Position numbers and translations under genes: made by a program
The notes under the pieces: model-generated
What the model was told of the DNA's origin: nothing
What the model saw: only the letters and a program-made list of their open reading frames with translations
Databases searched by the model: none
Shown: positions 12,180 to 24,274 of the stretch, in pieces
How positions within the stretch are numbered: position 1 is the first letter of the stretch
How the letters are laid out: every line of letters begins with the position of its first letter
NCBI GenBank assembly: GCA_028622995.1
Contig: JAJQJQ010000013.1
Location: 2,480,001-2,544,000, forward strand
Source: Panagrolaimus kolymaensis
Taxonomy: Eukaryota > Nematoda > Chromadorea > Rhabditida > Panagrolaimidae
Reading direction: 5' to 3'
DNA length: 64,000 nucleotides

Positions 12180-13308
12180 TTATTCAATATTATTTTCCTC
12201 AAAACTAAGATATCCATAATGATTTGATTCATTTTCCAATAAATTTTCAAAACATTCTTTTAATTTTTCAAATATTGGTCGATTTTCGGGGTTTCCATCC
12301 CAACACGAAATCATAATGGTCGCTATTTCTTCTGGCATAGAAATTGGGACTTCTAATCGAAAACCATTTTTTAAAAATTCCACCAATTCAATATAATTTA
12401 AATTTGCATATGGTGTTTCACCTTTTGACCATATTTCCCACATCATAATTCCAAAAGCCCATACATCAGATTTTTCTGAAAATATTCTCAAATTCATTGC
12501 TTCAGGCGATAACCATTTAAGTGGAAGCTTTTTATACAGAGATGAAAGATAAGTGGATGAATCTTCATCGCATTCAGAACATAAACCAAAATCAGATAGC
12601 TTTGCTATGTTTGGATATGCAATGAGAATATTTCTTGTTGCAACATCTCTAAAAAATTAAGTATTTTATAGATATTTAGCTTGGCTTTATTCAAAACAGA
12701 AATGGATGACTAAAAAATCCAGCAGAATAGAGTTATGCATTTTTTCTTTATCTTATGTTTTTGTTTTTGAAAAACAGGAATATTGGGTTACTTACCTATG
12801 AACGAGTTTCAAAGATGCAAGAAACATTAAAGCATCAGAAATTTGCCATAAATATTGTAAAAATAATTTATTTGGCGGAAATTCTTTCATCTTTTTGGAG
12901 TCATTAAAACTTTGAACAAAAGATAATAAATTTCCACCATCCATTTTTTCAAATATCAAACATGGCAATTCTCGATACATCGTCCAAGAATGAGCCACAC
13001 AAATTGTATTTTTATGATTTTGAAGTAACATAGATATTTTTAATTCATGCTCAAATTCTTCAAAATAATCGAATGAAGTATTTGTTGTTATTGATTGAAG
13101 TGGAATTTTTATTGCAACAGCAGCAGCAATATTGGTTGTTTCATTATTTGTTTTAGGTTTTGTTGTTGTTGATGTTATCGTTGCAGAATAAACTGAACCC
13201 CTTGCGCCTTTACCCAATATATTATTAAAATCTATTATAACGTTCGATTCAGGAATAAATAAAGCTTCAGAAAATTTTGATGTAAGACTATTGGTGAATG
13301 ATGGAATT
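12180..13308 (-). CDS. Tyrosine protein kinase catalytic domain, 5' end unresolved
   Basis: Two exons, complement(12796..13308) and complement(12180..12648), hold a whole kinase domain. In order it shows glycine loop LGKGARGSVY, lysine strand AVAIKIP, helix-C Glu (EHELKISMLL), catalytic loop VHRDVATRN, metal-binding DFGL, PLKWLSPEA, SDVWAFGIMMWEIW and CWDGNPENRP. HRDxATRN and KWLSPEA point to the tyrosine-kinase branch rather than Ser/Thr. The first exon opens in mid-codon after a TTTTCAG acceptor and has no Met, so at least one upstream exon is missing. Frames just upstream give a stop if joined, so I could not place it. Whether it is a receptor kinase or cytosolic is therefore open. It lies antisense between two secreted-protein paralogues. 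Confidence 0.85.
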
Positions 13309-13952
13309 CTGAAAATTTAAAGGGAGTTTTTTTGAAAATTAAATTATAGCAAACTTACTAAACTTTAAAAAAAAAATGAGGGTAATTAACTGTATAAAAA
13401 AATGACAGAAAGAATTTTGAATATTTTAAAAGCCAAAAAACAAAGCATTTTAGATTTAAAAACAAATAAAAGTATGATTTTTGACCACCGAGTCTTGGAA
13501 CAAAAATAGGTTTAACAATGGAATTTTGAAAATAATATATTATTTTTAACTATTTTTTTAATAAAGTTTTAAAAAAATTAAAATATATATTTTAACAGCA
13601 AAAAAGTAACTAAGCTTTCTTTATTTTTTTGAATTTAATCAAATTTGAATAAAAATAAAGGAAATACTCCCTACAAAATTAACACTTTAAAGTTAATAAT
13701 ATTGTCTTCCTAAATTAAAAACAAAGCTAACAATGACGAAAATAATTATTTATGTTTTTTTGTGAGCCTATCCCTCTTTTTTTTTATCAAGGTGAAACAA
13801 CTAAGTCTTGTAGGACAAACAACTATGGGAATTGAAAAGGTTTTCTTTGCTTATCTTTTCAGTTTTTTTTGACGTCACATCAGGAATTTTATTTTCTCTA
13901 TAAAAAAAATTGCAGTTTAGGTTATTTTAGCGTACAAAAATCAAAAATTGAA
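13309..13952. other. Region between kinase and secreted copy B
   Basis: It should contain the missing first exon or exons and promoter of the leftward kinase, plus the promoter of the rightward secreted protein. I could not identify the kinase exon. Confidence 0.4.
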
Positions 13953-15066
13953 ATGAATTTGCTTCTTTTATTATCGATTTTTCTATTTCTTCTTTTAACG
14001 TATGCCGCCGCAGCTTCTCAAGGCTGCACTGCAATTTCTTCTAATTATTATGAATATTCTCCAAACTATCAATTTTATGCAAACGCAACCTTTTCAATTG
14101 ACCAAAAATCTAAATTTGTGTTGGCGAGCAATATAACTTTAAATTTTACTAATCCCAACAACTTTGTGCCAAGAATATGCATAATTTCTGATAATCACCG
14201 TGATTGGGTTTGCGTTTCCGACCTTACATTTCCCATTGGAGTACCAATAAAAAATTCAACCTTTTTACTTAAAGCTTTTTATTTTAATGAAACTGAAGCC
14301 GCTCTACAATTTAATTTTGGTCCCGGTGTATTTGATGAAGGAAGCTTTAGTTTTACTTCTGGAGAATTATTTAGTGAAATTCAGCCATGCGTAAAACATG
14401 AGATCCATGGTTAGTGAAAATTTTGCAAAATTAATAAAATTTAATTTTGTTTTGAAATCAAAGTTCAAGCTATTAACAAAATTTTAGGCGACTCTGGTTA
14501 TTCCTTGGAACAATGTTGTACAGCTTTTAAATCTGTTCCTGAGTCAAATATTTCAGCAAAAGCGTGTAGTAAATTTAAATCTCGAACGACCATTTATAAT
14601 ATTAATGATAATTATAGTATTTATGCCACCACACAATTTAATTTTACTCTCAACCATACTGATAATGGAAAAAAGTTATTAGTTCATGGTGTTCAATATA
14701 ATCAAGAAAAATGGGATTTAGTATTTAATTTAAATAATTATGATTTTTGTGATTTGTAAGTTCGACGATAAAGAAACGAGTTTGAACACTAAAAAAGCGC
14801 ATTTCAGTGTAGAATTTCATAATCCTATTTGCACTTTTGATGTTCCAAATGTCGATAGCAAACTTCTATTTCGAATGAAAATTATTAATGAAACTCATCA
14901 TGATGCAAATCTTAATTTGCATATTGGCCGGATAATTTTTCGAAACAATCAAACTATGATGGAAGAAGGAATTCATTTTACAACTAAAAATGATTGTTCG
15001 TATTTTAGCGACAAATATAGCAAAAATCAAGTTTATGCAACTTCATTTTGTTGCACAGAATTTTAA
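13953..15066 (+). CDS. Secreted Cys-containing protein of unknown function, copy B
   Basis: Exons 13953..14409, 14488..14755 and 14808..15066 give 327 residues. I start at the ATG at 13953, which opens directly into a hydrophobic signal peptide (MNLLLLLSIFLFLLL), rather than at the in-frame ATG 84 bases earlier. Shared features with copy A are EQCCTAFKSVPESNIS, KFKSRTTIYN, CTFDVPNVDSK, GRIIFRNNQTMMEEGI and a C-terminal SFCCTEF; both intron phases (1 and 2) match. The second intron is only 52 bp against 215 bp in copy A. Conservation is strongest at the KFKSRTTIYN and RNNQT blocks, so these are likely structural or functional cores. No known domain recognised. Confidence 0.75.
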
Positions 15067-15434
15067 ATATTCTAATATTAATTTTTTATTTTTAAAAAAA
15101 TTTTATTTTTATAAATATAAGAAACAAAAAATATTAGTTGTGACGTGACGCCTGCTAAATTTCAATAAATCTTTTACATATTTAAATTTCCAAGTATTCA
15201 ATGACCAACAAAAAAAATTTTACCCTACTAAAACATAACAAATTTATAAGAAACCAGGTGAAAAGGATAATATTCACCTGTTTAAGCTTTAAAGTTTCGA
15301 GAAGAAAAATATAATCAAGAAAGTCAATAAACTAATTAAAAACTTTTTGAAAAAAATAATGGAAATAAGCCAAATTTTTTGCTTGACTTATTCATATAAC
15401 TGTTAAAAGTTCTAGTTTATTTTGGTTGGTTTTA

Positions 15435-16756
15435 ATGGAAACCCCACAAAAAATTCCATCTCTTTCGCAATGGGGAAATTTAACTTTGGATGAATTATTT
15501 TATCCAACGTTTCAATATTACACAAAATTGTTTGTAGATATTATATTTCCTATTTCAACAATTTTATACATTTTTGGCATATATGTAATAATAAAAAAAT
15601 CCACTAAAGCTATGGGATTTTTTAAATATACCATAATTTTACAATTAACTTGTAATATGTTAGCTGAATTATATATTTTCTTTTTTAATCCCGTATTTTT
15701 ATTTCCTCTTCCAATGACAGCATTTTTTGAACTTTTTCCTATTATACCCATGGAATGGTCATATGCTATAGTGATAGGATTCATTTTACCTGTAATTGGA
15801 ACAATAGTAGCTTATATTTTAGCATTAAGTTTTCGAGTGTTTGCTGTTTTAAACCTTAATTTTTCGATTAATTCCAAACAAATTATTGGTGTTTTTGCTT
15901 TTTATGGAGCTTTCACAATATTTGCTTCATTTACAATTGCTGGTAAACTTTGTAAACTTAAAAAAAGTCTTGGTTTTCTTTTATCTGAAATCCATTTCAC
16001 AATAGCTTAATTTTTTTCTATCGAGACCCACTTTTATTACCTGAAAAAATGTAGAGCAACTCAGGCGTCTCCAAACAAAAAAGTTAAAATAAACTTTTGT
16101 GAGACTGGCTTCAAAAAAAAGGTTCGGTAAAGAATAATTTTCCTTTTTTCAGCCCCCTTTGCTTTTACTTACAATGATCCAAAAGAAAGTGAAAAAATAT
16201 TTCGATATAATGCTCCTGTGGTTACTGAAATAAATAAAATTTCCACTATTAATCTTTACATATTTTTAAATGAATCAAATAGTTTTTATTCTAATGTATT
16301 ATTTTACGTAATGATGTTTTGGTTTTTCATGGGAATATCAGGAACCTTATGTTTAAATTCAATATTTTTTTATCAAATGAAAAAAATTAAAAAAATTGTT
16401 TCAAAAGAAACATACATTTTACAAAAAATGTTATATAAGTAAATCAAAATAAAACATTTGCATTTCAAAAAAAACTAATAACATATTTTTTTAGAAGCCT
16501 CATGCTTCAATTATTAAATGCCACAATTTTTGTTATTATTCCACTAAACATGATTACATTTAATTATGTCCTTAATAAACCACAAGGAAATTGGTTGGCA
16601 AATATTGCGTTGCCTATTGGATCCCTACACATTCTTGCTGATATAATTAGTTTATTATATTTCGTTAAACCGTATCGAGATTTTGTTAAATCGCTTTGCA
16701 ATCCAAAAGTTAAAATTAGGATTGCTTTGATAAATTCATATTTATCAAGAAATTGA
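15435..16756 (+). CDS. Str/Srh-superfamily chemoreceptor
   Basis: Exons 15435..15942, 16153..16438 and 16495..16756 give 351 residues. The ATG at 15435 begins METPQKIPSL, which aligns with the start of the inverted copy at 46222..47750. Hydrophobic helices run through the protein. The block SLHILADIISLLYFVKPYRD at its end matches the last helix and PYR tail of nematode Str/Srh/Sri receptors. Exon 2 is 286 bp in both copies and all splice phases agree, so the two are true paralogues despite the 30-kb separation. A chemosensory role in sensory cilia is inferred from family. The receptor at 17156 belongs to the same superfamily but is more distant. Confidence 0.75.
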
Positions 16757-17155
16757 TAATGTTATTTGAATTCGCGAATTCTTTTTTGTTAATTTATCAG
16801 TAAATAAAAATTTGACATTTTACACAAACTTCTACCTCTCTTTTAACAATTTCATATTAAAAGAAATTTATTAACATCACAAAAGACTAAAACCAGTACC
16901 TTATTCACGTTCTATGAATTAAACAAAATTTTACACCTGCTTTAGCTTTTTTCCTTAGTCGAAAGCTTTTGCAAAAAAGACCACGACAAAATAAAAAAAA
17001 ATTTACCTTAAAATATTATGGTTTCTTGCTAGTTGGTAAATATTTTTCCAATTTTTGTTTAAAAATTTACAAATACAAGGTAAGAAATTAAGTTCTGCTG
17101 GTCCACGAAAAAGGAGCGACAAGACCCAAAAATAAAAATATATTATTTCTTTACC
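16757..17155. other. Intergenic between two same-strand receptors
   Basis: About 400 bp of AT-rich DNA with a CGAATTCGCGAATTC-like short palindrome near 16770. It should hold the 3' end of the first receptor gene and the promoter of the next. Confidence 0.4.
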
Positions 17156-18184
17156 ATGAATTACAATATTTCGGATATAATAAATTTTGAAACAATTAAA
17201 ATATATAAAATTTATGGATATTTAGCATTTTTTATTAGCACTTTAGCTCAATGCTTTTATGGATATTTAGTTTTTCATTGTTCCACGAAACAAATGCTTT
17301 CATTTCGAATTTTAATGCTTGGATATATATTTTTTGGATTTTTAGCGGAATTGTTATTTGTCTTAATAAAACCATTAAGACTTTTTCCATTTAATATTAT
17401 TTATCCCATAGGAATTTTGGCTCCCATGTCTTCAAAAGTTTCAGGTCTTGGCACGGCTTTTATGGTATTTAATTATTTTCCAATGGTTGATATATTGATT
17501 GTAACTTTTGCTGAAAGACATTTTAAAATTCGAGAAGTTTATTCGCAATCGTTTAAATTTCAAAAAATTTTCATTTATTCTATCTTATTTGTGACTTTGG
17601 TTTTGGAATTTATTGCTTTTGAAAATTTTGGTTTATCCGGTATCGATGATGAAAAAGCTAAGAATGTTTTAATTCAAAATGTGCACAACTCAGAAATTTT
17701 ACTTAATTTTCAACCTTCTCTTTTTATTGTTGAATTAAAATATTTAAGTTTTGAATTTTTATTTCCATTTATTGTGTCAGCAGTTTGTGGAATATTTCGC
17801 GGTAATTTATGTTCATGGTTATGGAGAGAAAATTTAAAATATCAAAAAAGCACCGAAATTGGTTTATCCAAACAAACTAAAAAGCAACTTTCTCTCATGC
17901 TTCAAACAGCTATTTGTCAAGCAGCTATTACGTTTAGCGTGGGCTCTTCTGGATATATATGGTGTTTGTTATTTTTTATTCCAAACATAAATTTGCCAGG
18001 AATTAGCATGGCTGCAGCTGGAATATCTCTTTTATACCCATTAATTGATTTAATTTTAATTGTAATTGTCGTGAAACCATATCGAAAAGCTGTAATTAAT
18101 TTGTTTAGCTTTAAATATTCTATGAAAAATTCCGTTATAACTTCTTTTAGTCAAAAATATGGAAAGAAAGTTTCAATTTTTTAA
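17156..18184 (+). CDS. Str/Srh-superfamily chemoreceptor, single exon
   Basis: An uninterrupted 342-residue frame with an ATG at 17156. Seven hydrophobic stretches are visible, and the C-terminus reads LLYPLIDLILIVIVVKPYRK, the last-helix and PYR motif of nematode Str/Srh receptors. The cytoplasmic loop before helix 6 is basic (GLSKQTKKQLSLMLQTAI), and this helix-6 entry is also typical. The neighbouring gene at 15435 has two introns and this one has none, which could mean intron loss or retroposition. Full length is as expected (about 330-350 residues), and nothing looks broken. Confidence 0.75.
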   Translation: MNYNISDIINFETIKIYKIYGYLAFFISTLAQCFYGYLVFHCSTKQMLSFRILMLGYIFFGFLAELLFVLIKPLRLFPFNIIYPIGILAPMSSKVSGLGTAFMVFNYFPMVDILIVTFAERHFKIREVYSQSFKFQKIFIYSILFVTLVLEFIAFENFGLSGIDDEKAKNVLIQNVHNSEILLNFQPSLFIVELKYLSFEFLFPFIVSAVCGIFRGNLCSWLWRENLKYQKSTEIGLSKQTKKQLSLMLQTAICQAAITFSVGSSGYIWCLLFFIPNINLPGISMAAAGISLLYPLIDLILIVIVVKPYRKAVINLFSFKYSMKNSVITSFSQKYGKKVSIF

Positions 18185-18794
18185 TATGTTTTTTCTTTTT
18201 TATTATTGTTTTCTCATTAATTTTTGTTGAATAAAAAAATAAATTTAATTTTTTTATGTCTTTTAACGAATTTTAATTTCCATTAAATAAATGCAATGCA
18301 ATGCAGGTGAAAAAAAATTTTTCCACTAACTCAAAGAAAAAAAATCTTTAAGGCTTTAAAAAAATAAAAAAATTTCATTGAAAAAAAAATCACCGAGAAG
18401 AAAAGTAATACACGCTTTAAGCTGGAAGAAAGAAGACAAACATGAGCACTGGAGAAAAGCCAAAGATCAATCAAATTTTTTGTTGTTGTTTTTGTTGCAT
18501 CAGTGATTTCAAAATCTCTCAGCTGCTTTTTCGATTTTTTTTTTGTTGAAACAATGAACAAGCAAACAAATTTAAAAGAAAAAGCTTTTACTTATTTTTA
18601 AAGCAAATTTTCTTAGTAAATGCTTGCTTTTTTTTTGCTCGTGCTTTTTATTTAAAAAAAATTGAAATTCCATTTGGCTAGTTTTAAATATAATTTTTAA
18701 AATAAGTATTAAATTTAATAAAAGGAATTTTTTTGATGTGTATTCCAAATCACTTTTACATTTTCTAAATATTTTTTTATTTACCATTATCAAT
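18185..18794. other. Intergenic, no gene seen
   Basis: AT-rich spacer with a short ATGCAATGCAATGCAGGTG repeat near 18290. It should hold the promoter of the HAT-repeat gene. Confidence 0.4.
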
Positions 18795-20930
18795 ATGACA
18801 ACGAAATTTTTATCTGGATATTCCTTCAATGATTTTATTAAACTTATTGACGATGAAGGATACAAATTTGTTTTGAACAAACTTAAAGATGACCTGGAAA
18901 TAGCTGAGAATATAGAAGAAAAAGAAAGAATTTTTGATGGTTTCGCTGATAAATACACAATTATTCCATATTTATGGGAAGCTCGTTGCTTAGGGCCTTT
19001 GTAAGATTTAAAAAAAAATTTTTATACTGTTTTTAATGAAAATTACAAAATTTTTTAGCACCCCACAGAATACCCATACTTATGAGTTTATGATTCGAGC
19101 ATTCAACCATTTTTATTCTGCGTCAGTTTATGATATAATTTCTGAATATTATAATATTTTTGAAAAACCCATGCCTTTTAATAATGGCATTTGGTTTCGT
19201 GAATTTGAAAAGATTAATCATTACGATTTCGTAAAACAAGAAAAATTTAGTAAAAATTATATTCAAAATTTTAAGTATCCTGAACGGATTTTGACTTATC
19301 CACATTTTCTTTTAAGTCATGCTTATGATGAATATGATAAATATGGAGGTAAGTCAGAAAACTAAAAGCACCACTTTTTTAATATTAGCATAATTGCTTA
19401 AAGTTTAGATCGATCAATTCCTGAAGAAATTATACAAAAGTATAAAAAAGCTACTTTATTTATGGAGGAATATGAAAAAGAAGATCCTGAAAATCCTAAT
19501 TGGCAGAACCACATTAAACTTATTTTTGAATGGGGTGATGATAAATTTGCTATTCAATCTATGGAAGCTGAACTAGCTCAATATGTGTTTGACAAAAATT
19601 TATGGAAATTATATATTAATGAAATGAGAAATCGAAATTTGAGAGTAAGTTTTTTTTTCAAAAAAGCAACTTGAGATACGAAATTAACGAAAATTGGAAT
19701 CTGTTTTTAACCTTTAAAAATATGTTAATCATTGAGCTAAGATTTTTTTTATAGATAATGTTAAATATTTATTATCGATACACACGACTTTTTCTTTCTG
19801 ATATCGAAATGCAAAAGGAATATGAAATAGAAAAACAAAAAGTTGTAATGAACAACAACGACACGGATTTTGAAGAATTACCAACTTTAGATTCATATTT
19901 CTTTAATGAACCAATTTCTGAAAGGGCTCCATATATTTTCAACAAATATGTTGGAAGTCCTTATGAAAATGGCAAACATCAAAATTTTTCTATTCCTAAT
20001 CCTATAATTGATGAAGTTTTAAATTCGTCAAATGCAAAACTCCGACAAAAACTTTTCAATTCTTGCAAAGCTTTATTTCAACTAAAACCCACTTCCATTT
20101 GTCATTACTTACATATTTCTCCAGATATCAAGGTATCTGAATTTTCATATCAGTCATTAAAATTAAAAAGTAATGGAAAGCCACAAGAAATCATGGCACT
20201 AAAAAATTTATTTGTTAGCAATCATCTTGGTGTAAATAATATCGAAAATTCTTATTTACTTTCGAAACTAATTATTCCAAAATTGTATAAGTGCTGTGTT
20301 AGATTTATTAGCATTTTTGGTCAAAATATAAATTTTAAAGATTATAAATTTTTGGTCGAGGATTCCAATAAATTAGAAATATTTGTTTTTCATCATGGCG
20401 GCATACTCGAAAGCGAAAATGGAAATTTAGGTTCCATAGAAAGCATTCTTTCAAAAATCCCGAATACGCCATGGATAGAGTAAGTTTTTTACTGATTTTT
20501 TAACCATTTAAAACAATTTTTCGACGAAGAAAAAAAAGTTTGTATGTGACAATTAACTTTCAGAATTATGTTTGATCCCAAAAATTTAACATTGAAGCCA
20601 ACAAATTTACTTTCAACTTTAGAACATAGAGTTAAACTAAAAAGATGTTATCTCGGGCATTTTAATGAAATAATAAATTTTGACGATTATTGCAATTTTA
20701 TTAAAGTAAGTTTTTTAAAGCCTTATTTTAGCCATAAATTTTTTCTACTATTTTTATATTTTAAGAAAAATGGAGAATATCGTTCGCGGTTTGAAATATT
20801 TTATACTAAAAATGTTTTGGATAAAGAAATGGATGATTTTGATGAAAAAATTACAAAAATCTTTAATGAAAATAATATTGACTTTGAAGAGTGTCCACAT
20901 GCTTATTCAATGATTGATACTTCAAAGTGA
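18795..20930 (+). CDS. HAT-repeat (SART3/PRPF39-like) protein fused to a lineage-specific domain
   Basis: Six exons, 18795..19000, 19059..19348, 19409..19644, 19755..20479, 20564..20705 and 20766..20930, give 587 residues in frame. The first half has half-a-TPR style helices: LWEARCLG, IWFREFEKI.., NWQNHIKLIFEWGDD and LWKLYINEMRNRNLR followed by IYYRYTRLF. This is the pattern of splicing factors such as PRPF39 and SART3. From about residue 300 the protein instead matches the family at 49500 and 54037: FSIPNPIIDEVL..SNAKLRQKLF..SCK, then SILSKIPNTPWIE at the same intron phase as LPNTTNIR there. The frame runs through both halves inside exon 4, so this is a genuine fusion at the DNA level. The splicing role is inferred only from the repeat type. 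Confidence 0.65.
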
Positions 20931-21100
20931 AAAAAATAAAATTAACTAAAACTTTAAATCCAAGTAATAATAATAAATTTATTAAAAAAGATTTTAAAAA
21001 AAGTTATTAACAAACTTAAGCCCTTTTATATATAATTTTTTCTATCTTTAAAAAAATCCAAAAACATAAGAAAAAATGTAATTTTTTCTTCATAATTAAC

Positions 21101-23100
21101 TTAAGCTCGTGGAATAATTTTCATTTTCAGTGTATCAAAGTTTGTAAGTGTATTGGTGTTAAATGTAGTCTAAAAAATGGTAGAATAAGACTTCTTTTTT
21201 GTAGAAAAAAATTTTGTCTTTGAAAACTTACATCAGTTTCAGTGCATAATTCAAATTTGAATTTTCGCAACAAAAAAATAAGTACCGCTTTTGCTTCGTG
21301 CAAGGCTAAATTCTTACCAGGACAAATTCGTGGACCTGCTCCAAATGGAAGCCAAGCCATTGGATGGCGATGTTCACTATTTTCAGGTAAAAATCGATCA
21401 GGATTAAATTTTTTGACATCTGCGCCCCAAATTTTTTCATCCATTTGAACCGAAAATGAATTGGCCATAACTGCAACACCTTTATCGACATGGAGTAAAC
21501 TTCCGTCAGAGCATTGTAATGTTATTGGTTGAATAGCTCGACGAGCTGTGACGCTAAAAAAACAAAACATTAAATTTAATTGAAGATATGAGAAGGTTGG
21601 CTTGGATGGTTTTTCTTACGTATATGCGAGTGGATGAAATCGAAGAACTTCTTTAACAAATCTATCCAAATATGTGAGATCTTTGACGGTGTTGTAAACA
21701 ATGTCATCCTAAAAAAATATTTTTTAATTTTAGTAATTCAAAAAAAAAATCGAAACATTAAAAAAAAGTAAGGAAAAAACTTACTTCAGATTTAATAAAA
21801 TCATTTATTTCTTGCATAATTAATTCTTCACATTCTGGATGCTTTGCTAATTCATACAAGCTATAATTGAGTAAAGTTGCAGTGGTATCTGCGCCGGCAA
21901 TCAAAAATGCTCTAGCTTGTTGAATTAATTCCGGTCGATTCATTTTTTTTGGAACTTTTGGATCCAAATCTGGCTTATTTTCGAGGTCTAAATCATCTTC
22001 AGTGGCTTCACGCAGAAAATCGAGGAAATCTTGGTGTCGATTTTTGGTTTGTTCTGGGGTTTCTTGGTCCCGCTTATCTAAGGCTTTCTAAAACAAAAAA
22101 AGTTTATTATAATTTTTTTTATGGAAAAATTTTACACTAATTTTCATATGCATTTCATCATTAACTTTAAAATTTTGTGCACCAATTATTTGACTAAAAA
22201 TCCATAAATATTTTGTGATTGGAAGAAATTCGTATGTTGCAACAAAAAACATTGAAGCATAATTTTTTATTGTTTCACCAATCATTAGAATTTCAAGCAC
22301 GCGATTGAGATAAGTGCTTTTACCAAATTCCTCGTCTATTCCAAGTGCAGATCGAGAAATAACGGCAAATGTGAAATTGAGAATGTCTCTGAAAAAAATC
22401 CGAAATTATTCGCCGAAACAAAAAAAACAGTTTTCAAAGCGAAACTTGGCTCAAAATTTTTTTCAAATCAATTTTGGCTGTTTGTAATAGAATTTTTTTT
22501 TAAATGAAACTTTTGCTCGAAATTTTTATGAATGCACCAAATCAGAAAATGACTTAAATTTTTAGGCCTTTCTTTCTTTTTCCATCAAGAATTGGTTCAA
22601 AAGTTTGCCATAAATCTTTAAAAAAAACTTACGGTAAAACATCAAAAACTTGATTTTCATGTTTTTGTAATACAATAATGAGTTCTTCGGCAGCTCGTTT
22701 TATAATGGGATCAGCGGATTTAATTTTCCCTGTGGCTAATGAACCCGCAAAAAGTGCGCGCAAACGTTTCCATTGATTTCCTTGAGCGAAAAATACATTT
22801 ATCATTGGATTATTTTTTTGATCAATCGCAAATGAAGGATGAAATTTTCTGGATTGAAAAGTATAATATTGTTTAACGAAAACTTCATTCAAAATTTCTG
22901 GATCACTTGTAACAATAGTGGGTTGTCCACCCTCAAGCATACCAAAAGTGGGTCCATATTTTTCATTCCATTCAATAATTGTTTCGTGAGATTTAAGATT
23001 TTTTTCAAAATCAGCCAAATGTCCAAGGAAGAGTGAAGTTACGGGTGGATGTGGAAGGCCGAGGCGTTGAAAATACGTGGATCGATGTTTGAGGTAAAAA
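21101..23100 (-). CDS. Cytochrome P450, clan 3 (CYP3/CYP13/CYP25-like)
   Basis: Six exons recognised: complement(22633..23100), (22138..22388), (21785..22087), (21620..21708), (21232..21553) and (21101..21169), about 500 residues. Diagnostic motifs are I-helix AGADTTA, ExxR in FVKEVLRFHP, PDRF, and heme loop PFGAGPRICPGKN with the ligand Cys. It ends MKIIPRA. It is a heme monooxygenase expected on the ER membrane, oxidising xenobiotics or lipids; the substrate is unknown. The first exon, carrying the membrane anchor, lies upstream of 23100 and I did not find it: exon complement(22633..23100) begins in mid-codon. The 22138/22087 junction loses phase with the most obvious acceptor and works only with an AG three bases further in, so that splice needs cDNA. 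Confidence 0.9.
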
Positions 23101-24274
23101 CTAAAAAATTAGTACATGAATTAAGAGAAGGAAAAAAAGAAAGATTAATATCTCTTTAAAATTTTGAATTAAAGACTTCGATGAAAACTTTATTTATTCG
23201 AACTTTCCTCCAAATGATTTTTGTGATCAGTGACTTCAAAAAAAACCGATGTAAAAATGTACTTTGTCAATGTGCATAGGTTGTGATCAGAGGCCACAGA
23301 GAAATCTAAAAAAAAGAAGTAAAAATTTATTTTCTCGTCTGTTTTTTAAACCTATGTACAAAAAAGGTTAGACAACAACAAATTGCAATAATTTCAAAAA
23401 ATACTCTGCAAATAAAAGGCTAAAGAAATCAAAATTAAAAAACTTCTAACAACGAAGCATAAATTTTTGTGCATTGTTTTTAAGAGTTCAACATAGGTTA
23501 AAATATCACAAAGAAATAACAATGAATTTTTTTTCAAATAGTGTCTATCTTATATTTTTTCATTCGTAGAATTTTATTTCCAATAACTTTATGACATTTA
23601 AATTTTTTTTACTTAATATGCTAATTTTTAAGAGAAATTGTTTAAAAATGTCTTAACTAGACAGGTGTAAAAAAATGATTTACCACTTCTTTTTTCTTAA
23701 AGAACAGCGAAAAGGAAAAAAAAATTAGACTACGAAAGCTTTAAGTTTATTAACGCACTAAAAAAGTAGTATGAAGAATCAATTTTCGTAGAATTAAAGC
23801 TCAAAAGGCTCCCTTACGCTTTTTTATTTTTTTGACGACATTTTCTTTTTTTAGTTTTTGAAAAAACCGAAAAAAAATTGAAAAGAAAAAAATGACGGAA
23901 TTATTCCATATAATTCTTTGACAAAGACTCTAAAAATCACAACCATCAATTACTCCCACTTTAGTCTCACTTACCTATTTCCAAATTTCATAACATTTTT
24001 TATTTTCTGTTCTGCACTATTTTGCATGTCCTTCAAAAAAGTCCTTCCAAAAAGTTTGCACTCTCATGTTTTTTATTCCTGTTTTTACTTTTCTTCTTCT
24101 TTTAAGAGGGTTGTTTTTTTAATTTGACGAATATGTATGTATGAATCATGGATTTTGTTTATATATTATTCATGTAATTGCTACAAGTTGAATATAAAAC
24201 TTGCACCTTTATAACTTTCATTCATCTTTCCTATTTGCACTTTTTCAGTTTTTCATTGCATTGAAAAGAAAAAA
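23101..24274. other. P450 5' region and spacer
   Basis: The missing P450 anchor exon and promoter should be here, and the right end should hold the promoter of the sushi-domain gene. I looked for a leftward exon with a hydrophobic start and a suitable donor and found no convincing one. Confidence 0.4.

Noticed and set aside
13320..13410. Upstream exon for the kinase ending at a GTAAG donor near 13358
   Set aside because: Joining it to the kinase exon in the needed phase creates a stop codon.
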